Shown here: positions 17,855-25,620 of the stretch, in pieces
Numbering within the stretch: the stretch's first letter is position 1
Layout of the letters: each line of letters begins with the position of its first letter
NCBI RefSeq assembly: GCF_014646675.1
Contig: NZ_BMNS01000004.1
Span: 77,012-141,011 of the forward strand
Direction: 5' to 3'
Source of the DNA: Lutibacter litoralis
GTDB taxonomy: Bacteria > Bacteroidota > Bacteroidia > Flavobacteriales > Flavobacteriaceae
Length of the DNA stretch: 64,000 bases
The notes under the pieces: model-generated
Seen by the model: the letters and a program-made list of their open reading frames with translations, nothing else
Database searches by the model: none
What the model was told of the DNA's origin: nothing
Made by a program: the position numbers and the translations under genes

Positions 17855-19285
17855 TTAATAGGTTAGAGTTAATAATTCTCTATGTTCTTTATAAATTTTC
17901 AAAATCAACTCTCCAAATAAGGTATTTGCCCAAGCAAACCAATCTCTAGAATAATCTTGTGGATTATCTTTATTAAAGCCTTCATGCATAAAACCAGTAT
18001 TAGCATGTGTAGCTTTTAACATCTTTAAACATTTAATAATTTCTTTGTCATCAGTACTTGTCATTGCTCGTAAAATAATTCCCATTGGCCATATTTTACT
18101 TTTACCTGTATGCGGACTTGCTTGTCCTTCTGCATATTTTCCTTTTAAGAAATATGGATTATGATCGCTTAATAAAAACTTTCGGGTATTTTGGTATAAT
18201 TTATCTGTTGTTTTGTGAGCTCCTAAATAAGCTAAAGACATTAATGAAGGAACATTAGCATCGTCCATAAATAATTTATTCCCAAAACCATCAACTTCAT
18301 AAGCATATATTTTCTCAAAATTTAAATGTTCCGAAACGGCATATTTTTGAATTGCTTCGTCAACTTCTAAAGCCAATTCCTTGCATATAGTAGCAAATTC
18401 ATTTTCATTTAAAACATTGCCATAAATAGTTGCTAATTGATTTAATGAGAGCACCGCAAAAATATTTGAAGGAATTAAAAAAGGGTATAATGTTGAATCA
18501 TCTGAAGGTCGGAACATAGAGCAAATTAATCCGTTTGGTTTTATTGGTCTTCCTGTGCCTTCAAATGGAGGTGAATCTATTACAGAAGTTGTTTCTCGAC
18601 TAAACTTATAGTTGGACTCATTATTTTTACGTTGTTCTGTTTTAAATGTTTTTACAATTAATCGCATTGCATTGTCCCACTCTTCATCAAAGATAGAAGC
18701 ATCTTTAGTAATTTGATAGTATTCATTTGCCAAACGAATTACATAACACAACGAATCTATTTCCCATTTTCGTTCGTGGATTCCAGGTAGCATTTGAGTT
18801 ATGTCTGATTTCCATTTAGATATTTTTGTTGTATCCTTATAAAAAGCATTTGCATACGGATCTAACAATACTCACTTTACCTGTCTATTAATTAAACCTC
18901 TAATTAATGTTTTTAATTTTTCATCTTTAGAAATTAATGGCATATACGGCCATACTTGCGCAGTTGAATCTCGCAACCACATCGCATCAATATCTCCAGT
19001 AATTACAAAAGTATCAGGTTTTCCATCAATAATATCAAAATCTATTGTAGTATCTAATGTGTTTGGAAAACAATTTTCAAACATCCAAGCCAATTCTTCA
19101 TCTTGTATAACTGTTTTCACTTTTTCAATAGTGTCTTCAACAGCACTACTTATAAATTTTCTTTCAGATATAATTGGTCTTTTACTACTAAACTCATCTT
19201 GCTCAGAAGCCAATATGCTTTGTGGTAAAATTAGTGTTCCCGCCGCGACTAAAGAACTATTGGCAATAAATCTTCTACGCTTCAT
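17855..19285 (-). pseudogene. GH125 exo-alpha-1,6-mannosidase interrupted by an in-frame TGA
   Basis: Two adjacent open frames on the same strand and in the same phase, 18872-19285 (137 codons plus stop) and 17855-18868 (337 codons), make one 476-position GH125 protein, the normal family length. The only break is TGA at 18872-18874, between INRQVK and VLLDPYANAF. The family has a continuous segment here and, as I recall, a cysteine at or near this point, one base away from TGA (TGT or TGC). The N-terminus, MKRRRFIANS, looks like a Tat signal. GDIDAMWLRDSTAQVWPY is characteristic of the family. GH125 enzymes remove alpha-1,6-mannose by inversion. The second half keeps a clean frame, so the stop is recent, a strain variant, a sequencing error, or read through. 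It lies 10 bp from each neighbour. Confidence 0.85.
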
Positions 19286-19295
19286 AATTATGGAA

Positions 19296-20135
19296 TTATT
19301 TGATTTTTATTTCAATAATAACAGGTAAGTGATCCGATGGATATTTACAGTCTTTTGAGTCGCTTAAGACAGCATATTTTTCAACAGACATATTATTTTT
19401 ACTTGTAAAAATATAATCAATTCTAGCTATTACTGGCTCATTAAATTTAAAACCATTAAATGTACCCGTTGGCCCAAAAGGTTCTAATCTACTCACTATT
19501 TTTGAATCGTTTAATTCTTTAGAAAGTTGTTGAATTGGAGCAGTTTCTGGTGTTAAATTAAAATCTCCTAGTACCAGCACAGGAAGATTGTTTGAATTAA
19601 ATTCAGCTATCTTTTGAAGTATTAATTTGGCACTATTAAGTCTGGCTTTGGTTCCAATATGGTCAAAATGTGTATTAAAAACAAAAAATGGTCGCTTTGT
19701 TTCTATAGTTTCAAATAAACCATAGGTACAAATTCGTTCCATTGAAGCATCCCAACCTACCGATATTTCGTTTGGTGTATCACTCAACCAAAAAGTATTA
19801 CTTTCAATTACTTTAAATTTTTTTGAATTGTAGAAAATTGCGCTGTACTCACCTTTGGTTTTTCCATCATCTCTACCAATACCTATATAATTATAATCTA
19901 CAAAAACACTATCTAAATATGTTACTTGATGCTGTAATCCTTCTTGAATTCCAAAAATATCGACTTCATTAAAAGCAATTTGATTACTTAAAAACTCTTT
20001 TCTTTTAGACCATTGGTTTTCCCCATCATTCGGATTATCATAACGAATGTTGTAAGTCATAATATTCAAATTTTCTATTTCTGAAGAACAAGAAACTAAA
20101 ACGACTAATACTAATAAATAGCTAATTTTTTTCAT
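19296..20135 (-). CDS. Endonuclease/exonuclease/phosphatase (EEP) family lipoprotein
   Basis: The 279-residue protein has a lipoprotein signal ending VVLVSC. It then shows the EEP metal-dependent phosphoesterase motifs in order: NIMTYNIRYDNP, FGIQEGL, FNTHFDHIG, LVLGDFNLTPET and a final SDHLPVI. These supply the metal and catalytic Asn, Glu, His and Asp residues. An exported EEP enzyme inside a mannosidase operon is unlikely to be a DNA nuclease. Related proteins in Bacteroides mannan loci have been linked to removing phosphate from mannose phosphate, and a similar role on phosphorylated N-glycans is my inference. It starts 5 bp after GH97 and ends 10 bp before GH125. Confidence 0.85.
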   Translation of the reverse strand: MKKISYLLVLVVLVSCSSEIENLNIMTYNIRYDNPNDGENQWSKRKEFLSNQIAFNEVDIFGIQEGLQHQVTYLDSVFVDYNYIGIGRDDGKTKGEYSAIFYNSKKFKVIESNTFWLSDTPNEISVGWDASMERICTYGLFETIETKRPFFVFNTHFDHIGTKARLNSAKLILQKIAEFNSNNLPVLVLGDFNLTPETAPIQQLSKELNDSKIVSRLEPFGPTGTFNGFKFNEPVIARIDYIFTSKNNMSVEKYAVLSDSKDCKYPSDHLPVIIEIKIK

Positions 20136-20140
20136 AAGTA

Positions 20141-22162
20141 TTAATTTATTGGAGTAAATTTAATGGCTTGTCCGCCACCTGCAGCTAATTTTAAATTTAA
20201 AACTGTTTTTGAATCAACTTCTATTGAATAAATATCAATTGCTTGCGGATTCGTTTTCCAGTCAGCATCATCCGCATCCGCATACACTTCAGCTCTATAT
20301 TTTTTATCTGGATCTAAAAATGATAACTCAATTTCTAAAGTTCTTTTATGTTCATCTGTACAACTACCTAAAAACCAGTCTTCACTATTTTTTTCTTTTC
20401 TAACAACGGTTATATAGTCTCCAATTTTACCATTTAGTACTTTTGAAATTTCCCAATCAACCCCAAAATCTTTGATAAATTTAAACGCTGGCTGATTTTT
20501 ATAGTTTTCTATTAAGTCGGATGCCATTTGCATTGGGCTATACAAAATTACAAACAGACTTAATTGTTTAGCTAAAGTAGTATTTACTCTTGATGTTCCA
20601 TCGTCTAAATCGTTCCACTTTACCCTATTTTTTGCATTTTTAAATAAAACATCAAAGGTTCCAGGTGTATAATCAAATGGTCCTGCCAAACCTCTTGTAA
20701 ACGGTATAATTGTGTAATGGTCTGGTGGATTTCCAGAACTCCAAGCATTCCACTCCATTCCTCGAGCACCTTCTCTTGTCATCATATTCGGGTAAGTTCT
20801 TCTAACCCCAGTTGGTTTTATTGGTTCGTGAACATTCACCATAATTTGGTATTTTGCCGCAACTTCCACCACTTTTCTGTAATGATTTACCATAAATTGA
20901 CCGTGATGAAATTGGCCTGCTGTTTTAATTCCTCCAGCATATCCAGTTTTAACTGCATTTACACCTAAATTATTATACATAGAAAAGATCTTATCTAAAT
21001 TTTCTTCAAAATAAGCCGCATCACCTCCAGTTTCTATATGTCCAATAAAATTAATATTTTTTGCTTTTGCATAGTCCGCAATTTCTTTTAAATTGAAGTC
21101 TGAATAAGGTGTAACAAAATCAAAAGCTTTTTCTTGTCCCCAATTTTCCCAACCTGTATTCCAACCTTCAACCAAAACTCCAGAAACATTATTGTTAGCT
21201 GCAAAATCTATATATTTTTTTGTTGCAGTTGTTGTTGCTCCGTGTCGTTCCCCTAAAGTCCAAGTATGTGTTCCTAAATGCATTCCCCACCAAATTCCGA
21301 CATATTTCATTGGCTTTATCCAAGAAGTTTCATTTATTTTATTAGGCTCATTTAAATTTAAGATTAAATTAGATGCAACTAAATCTGTAGCTTCATCTGC
21401 AATTAAAATAGTACGCCAAGGCGAAACCATTGGTGTATTTGCCTTCACTTTTATACCATCTGGCCAAGGAACTAAATTCGCTTTAAAAGAAAACTCTTTC
21501 TCTTCGTTTTTAACCAACGTCATGTCTGCATAATCGGTTAAATTAGCTTCATGAATACTAACAAAAACTTGATTATCAAATTCAAATGTTAAAGGCGTAT
21601 TTGCATTTTCAATTGTATTTAAAGGTGCATTTTGATATAATTGCTCGTAAGAATCAAAGTTTGCGGGAGTAAACCAAGCATCAGAATTTTTAGAAAAATT
21701 AAATTCTGTCAACTCTTCAGAAATTAAAATAGTATCTAAATTTGCTTGTTTTGGAATTTCGTATCTAAAACCAACACCTTCATTATATACCTTAAATACT
21801 ATATTCATTTTTCTAAACGGCTCCACTTTTTGCTGCAAAAAAACTTCTAATTGATTATAATGATCGCTAATATCTTTATTTTCACCCCAAACTTGTGTCC
21901 AGATAGAATTAGCACTTGTAATTTTAAAATCATTTACTAAAAAATTACCATTTATCTGTTTTGAGCTTTTTAATAAATAACCCAAAGTTGATGGTGCAAT
22001 TAACACAGAATCCTTATAATTTACAGTATATTTTATATTTCCATTTTTTACATGCAGTTTAACTGCTATGGTATTGTTTGGAGAAGCAATTTCTAAAACA
22101 TTCTCTTTGGAACAACTTAATAATAAGGTTATGGTTAACCCGATAAAAAAGAGATTTCTCAT
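20141..22162 (-). CDS. GH97 family alpha-glycosidase, lipoprotein
   Basis: The 673-residue protein has a lipoprotein signal ending TLLLSC (Cys17). An N-terminal beta-sandwich (about 20-270), a catalytic barrel (about 275-560) and a C-terminal sheet follow, the normal GH97 layout. The barrel contains VKTGY at 404-408, HEP with Glu446 and REGARGMEW at 463-471. Gly407 seems to sit where retaining alpha-galactosidases of the family have an aspartate nucleophile, so the inverting alpha-glucosidase (SusB-like) type is more likely. This alignment was made by eye. In an N-glycan locus it could remove alpha-glucose caps or alpha-galactose. It lies 10 bp after the GH163-type gene and 5 bp before the EEP gene. 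Confidence 0.88.
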   Translation of the reverse strand: MRNLFFIGLTITLLLSCSKENVLEIASPNNTIAVKLHVKNGNIKYTVNYKDSVLIAPSTLGYLLKSSKQINGNFLVNDFKITSANSIWTQVWGENKDISDHYNQLEVFLQQKVEPFRKMNIVFKVYNEGVGFRYEIPKQANLDTILISEELTEFNFSKNSDAWFTPANFDSYEQLYQNAPLNTIENANTPLTFEFDNQVFVSIHEANLTDYADMTLVKNEEKEFSFKANLVPWPDGIKVKANTPMVSPWRTILIADEATDLVASNLILNLNEPNKINETSWIKPMKYVGIWWGMHLGTHTWTLGERHGATTTATKKYIDFAANNNVSGVLVEGWNTGWENWGQEKAFDFVTPYSDFNLKEIADYAKAKNINFIGHIETGGDAAYFEENLDKIFSMYNNLGVNAVKTGYAGGIKTAGQFHHGQFMVNHYRKVVEVAAKYQIMVNVHEPIKPTGVRRTYPNMMTREGARGMEWNAWSSGNPPDHYTIIPFTRGLAGPFDYTPGTFDVLFKNAKNRVKWNDLDDGTSRVNTTLAKQLSLFVILYSPMQMASDLIENYKNQPAFKFIKDFGVDWEISKVLNGKIGDYITVVRKEKNSEDWFLGSCTDEHKRTLEIELSFLDPDKKYRAEVYADADDADWKTNPQAIDIYSIEVDSKTVLNLKLAAGGGQAIKFTPIN

Positions 22163-22172
22163 TTTAAAAATC

Positions 22173-24407
22173 TTAATTAATTAGTACTTCGTCTGCAAAA
22201 ATCCAAGATGGCAAACCTGCTGCATGATGCCAATATGGAGCTTCATTCATATTTTCTGCTACAATCTTTATGTATCGTGCATTCACTTTTGAAAACTCTA
22301 AAGTAAAGTATTTTATATCGTTTACCTTACTTGTTTTAGATAATGGCTCATCGTTTTTTAGAGTTCCAAGTTTTACGAAATTTTTGTTATCATTTGAAAA
22401 ATAATAAGAAACACTTTTAGGAAAAAACACAATATGATTACTTACTTGTAAAAAAGCAGTTGAAACCGAACTTACAGTTGTAGCGGTATCTAAATCGATA
22501 ATAGCTTCTAAATGATTCCCTTCAAAACCTAGCCAATTTGCATAAAAATTACTTCCACCTAAAGCACCATCTGTTAAGGTTTGTGGATCTTCACTAGCAT
22601 ATTTTTTTGGTTTGGTTAACAAAGTTACTTTTTTTCCAATGGCTTTGTTTGGTTGTATTGCAACTTCAAGTGATTTTTTATAACCATTAAAATATTCTTC
22701 AACCGTAAAACCCATTTCGTTCATTAAAGTTATACCATTTTTTTGACAGGTTAAATAAAAATTAATCAACTTTTCATTTACATAAGGATTTATAATTTTA
22801 GTTCCTTTTTCATTCAAAATAACCAATTTAAAATCATCTGAAATTCCTTTTTTACAAGCTTCTAGAATGGCATAATCAACACTAACTCTTGCGCATTGAA
22901 TTCGATCTAAAACTTCTGGAGAATTAGCAACTTTTTCTGCTTCATTAAAAAAGCTTTCATATTGTTTTAACAATACTGGATTTAAAAATGATTCAAATGC
23001 TTGTGAAGGGTCTCCATATAAAAACAAGAAAAAATCACTATTTTCTTGTATTTTTTCATGAACCAAATCAATGTATTTTTTTACATAAACACCTGATTCT
23101 TTATAATAACCTTCTGTAAATTCAGTAATTAACTCCTCTATACTTAATTCTGGATTCCATAATAATTTTGCAGTAATATAAGAACGTAATTCAAACAATT
23201 CACTTGGGTTATGACTGTGTTGTTCGAATACCCATTTTGCATTATTTTCACTAAAAAGTTGAATATTTGGTTGCAACGTATGCAAGTTAGGAAATGGTGC
23301 TAAAAAATTGGTAAACTGCGTAGTATAATCCCAAATTCTAATGTTCTCAGTTATATGTTTCCACCCTATTAAATCTTCTGTAAAATCTGAACAATTAGCT
23401 GAAATTGGTGCGCTTCTGTCGCATTCAATAGAACATAATGTAATTAATACATTACTTAAGGGTTTTGTTTTAGATGGTTTCCGCGTGTATTGATAGGCTA
23501 ATGTAGAAATTGTTTTATCTGGAAAAGTTGCTGCAATTTTATTTACAAACTGAATCATTGTGCCAGTTGCACTTCCTTCTGCAGCATCAATCGCTGCACA
23601 ATTTTCACAAGTACAATATTGCGTATTATCGTTGCTACTTACAGAAATTACAGTAGCTTTTGGAAATTGTTTAAACAATGAAGCTACAGAATCTTTTACA
23701 ATTTCATACACTTTCTGGTTTGTTAAACACAATTGTGTAGGCAGTCTTTTTGAACCCCTTAAAGCATAATAATCTGGATTACTTTCATAAAATATTTCCT
23801 CTGGAATAAATTTATTAAATGTATGCACTCTTGCCGAAGGAACATAATACGGAAAAGCTTCTGAGGTTACTTTATGCTTTGCTGCAAATTCTGGGTTTTG
23901 ATAAAATAATTTTGAATGTACCGTTCTTGTGGTAATACTTGGCGTGTATGAATAATTGATATTGTTCTTAATAACTATATTTTTTGAACTTGGTATCTCT
24001 TCAACTGTAGGAGAATACCATTTACAATTTAAATAGTTTTCTAGAAACTCATAAACCGCATTATGTAATGCAGTTTCTGAACCTCCAACAATGTGAATTT
24101 CATCATTTTTAGTTAAAATTTTCAGTTGATTTTTATTAATATCTTCAACTTCAACAAAAAGTTGTTGTTTATTTTCAGATTGTTTTTCTTTAGTTACAAT
24201 TGGAATTTTAACTGTTGAAATTTTTTCAATATAAGTTTGAAGGACTTCCGAAGCTTCTTTTACAACATGTGAAGCTTCTTTTTCAATTATAATTTCATAA
24301 TTAGAAGTGCCATTTGTAACTAATTGTAACTCCTTTGAATTATTACAAGAACTTAAAAAAAATGTACTACAAACAGTTAAAAAAATAACTAACTTGAAAA
24401 TTTTCAT
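22173..24407 (-). CDS. GH163-type (DUF4838) glycosidase with C-terminal discoidin-like domain, lipoprotein
   Basis: The 744-residue protein has a lipoprotein signal ending FFLSSC (Cys21). An N-terminal alpha/beta domain with GGSETALHNAVYEFLE leads into the DUF4838 barrel, marked by CKWYSPTVEEIP near 128 and SSNDNTQYCTCENCAAID at about 257-274. The last 140 residues resemble an F5/8 type C (discoidin) carbohydrate-binding domain. The GH163 founder from Bacteroides, a DUF4838 protein, is an endo-beta-N-acetylglucosaminidase that cuts the chitobiose core of complex N-glycans. The same activity is inferred here, supported by the PNGase F-like neighbour 16 bp upstream. Other DUF4838 proteins remain uncharacterised. 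Confidence 0.75.
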   Translation of the reverse strand: MKIFKLVIFLTVCSTFFLSSCNNSKELQLVTNGTSNYEIIIEKEASHVVKEASEVLQTYIEKISTVKIPIVTKEKQSENKQQLFVEVEDINKNQLKILTKNDEIHIVGGSETALHNAVYEFLENYLNCKWYSPTVEEIPSSKNIVIKNNINYSYTPSITTRTVHSKLFYQNPEFAAKHKVTSEAFPYYVPSARVHTFNKFIPEEIFYESNPDYYALRGSKRLPTQLCLTNQKVYEIVKDSVASLFKQFPKATVISVSSNDNTQYCTCENCAAIDAAEGSATGTMIQFVNKIAATFPDKTISTLAYQYTRKPSKTKPLSNVLITLCSIECDRSAPISANCSDFTEDLIGWKHITENIRIWDYTTQFTNFLAPFPNLHTLQPNIQLFSENNAKWVFEQHSHNPSELFELRSYITAKLLWNPELSIEELITEFTEGYYKESGVYVKKYIDLVHEKIQENSDFFLFLYGDPSQAFESFLNPVLLKQYESFFNEAEKVANSPEVLDRIQCARVSVDYAILEACKKGISDDFKLVILNEKGTKIINPYVNEKLINFYLTCQKNGITLMNEMGFTVEEYFNGYKKSLEVAIQPNKAIGKKVTLLTKPKKYASEDPQTLTDGALGGSNFYANWLGFEGNHLEAIIDLDTATTVSSVSTAFLQVSNHIVFFPKSVSYYFSNDNKNFVKLGTLKNDEPLSKTSKVNDIKYFTLEFSKVNARYIKIVAENMNEAPYWHHAAGLPSWIFADEVLIN

Positions 24408-24423
24408 ACTAATTTATTTAAAA

Positions 24424-25605
24424 TTATTCTTCGTAAGTAATATAAGCACCAACCAACCAATGATTTAACTTATCGCCATCTGCTGCAGTTCCATCAATAG
24501 CAATTTTAACAGTATGTTTCCCTGCTTTTAAATGACTTAAATCAATTTCAAAAGGTTTTACAGATGAACCGGGACACCAATTAGATCTGGATAAATCTGA
24601 TGATGCAATGCGTTCTTCAATTTCTTTTACTTGATACAATCTTGTTTTATAATCTATATACGAAGCCGAATCTTTTTTAATCCAAACACCCGATGTAGGA
24701 TTAAATCGTCTAAAAGAAGCGCAATCATCTCTCCATGGAATAGTATCTAAAACCAATTTATTATTTACATAAACACTATTTTTAATTTTTATAAATTCAT
24801 CTCCACCACTATGTCCTCCGTGACCTGTAGTAGTATAATATAATTTAGCGTTTTTAGCATTTTTAGGTAAGACAAAAGTTTGCTCTAAAGGAGTTCTTGC
24901 AAAGAAATCTGGAATTCCTTGTCCGTTTACATACGGAATGGTATTTACCAAGGTTTGAACCTTTTGTGTTTTTCTTGAACGGTTAGAATAATTTAATTCC
25001 AAATCAACTGCATAACCTTCGGCAGTCCAACTATCAATCCAAACTCCAACATAAAAAGTATTGGTCACCAAACTTTTTAACTGGGAAATATCTTGTTCCC
25101 AAACCACTTCTTTTTCCCAAGACGGAATATAAACGGGTCTTCTGTATTTTACTTTATTATCGCTGTAATGTCCAACACCGAAAGGTGTCATAAATCGTAA
25201 TAATTCTACAACTGGTTTATACGTTTCTGTTGCTTTTACTCCTTTAAAATTATTATCTACAACAGAACCTGCCGGAAATTCTTTACCATCTTTTGCTATG
25301 CTTATGATTGATAGTTCTTCTAAATCTTTTACCACAAAACAGGAACCTGACTTGTCCCAACGATCACCATTTGAACGAACTGTTAACTTAATTTTTACAT
25401 CTGTCCCTTTTTTAAAATTTGGAACAGTTACTTTCTTGTAGATAATTCTACCATCAACCAAACGGGTTACTTCTGTATCTTCACCAACTTCTCCTCCAAA
25501 ATTTAAAGGTTGATTATTAAAAACAGTATAGTTTAAACTTTCTTGTGCATTTACTGATAAAAAAGCAGTAAATAAAAGGGTTATAAATAGGGTATTTAAT
25601 TTCAT
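24424..25605 (-). CDS. Peptide-N-glycosidase F-like amidase
   Basis: The 393-residue protein has a secretory signal ending FLSVNAQ. It matches PNGase F, the amidase that frees whole N-glycans from asparagine. SDLSRSNWCPGSSVKPFEID near residue 336 corresponds to the conserved RAGWCPG region, and RWDKSGSCFVV (Asp84) to the active-site aspartate region. HGGHSGGDEF supplies Glu269 at the place of an essential glutamate. At the third acidic position (Glu118 of the Elizabethkingia enzyme) I align Asp190 in WIDSW, a possible substitution. These equivalences come from memory of the reference sequence and need a proper alignment. The two-domain jelly-roll length is normal. It lies 15 bp after a GH92 gene. 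Confidence 0.9.
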   Translation of the reverse strand: MKLNTLFITLLFTAFLSVNAQESLNYTVFNNQPLNFGGEVGEDTEVTRLVDGRIIYKKVTVPNFKKGTDVKIKLTVRSNGDRWDKSGSCFVVKDLEELSIISIAKDGKEFPAGSVVDNNFKGVKATETYKPVVELLRFMTPFGVGHYSDNKVKYRRPVYIPSWEKEVVWEQDISQLKSLVTNTFYVGVWIDSWTAEGYAVDLELNYSNRSRKTQKVQTLVNTIPYVNGQGIPDFFARTPLEQTFVLPKNAKNAKLYYTTTGHGGHSGGDEFIKIKNSVYVNNKLVLDTIPWRDDCASFRRFNPTSGVWIKKDSASYIDYKTRLYQVKEIEERIASSDLSRSNWCPGSSVKPFEIDLSHLKAGKHTVKIAIDGTAADGDKLNHWLVGAYITYEE

Positions 25606-25620
25606 TTTAATTGTTTTACT

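Noticed and set aside
18867-18877. Selenocysteine at the GH125 TGA
   Set aside because: TGA in place of a likely cysteine is suggestive, but no stable SECIS-like hairpin is visible directly after it and no selenocysteine genes are in the window. Nonsense mutation is simpler.
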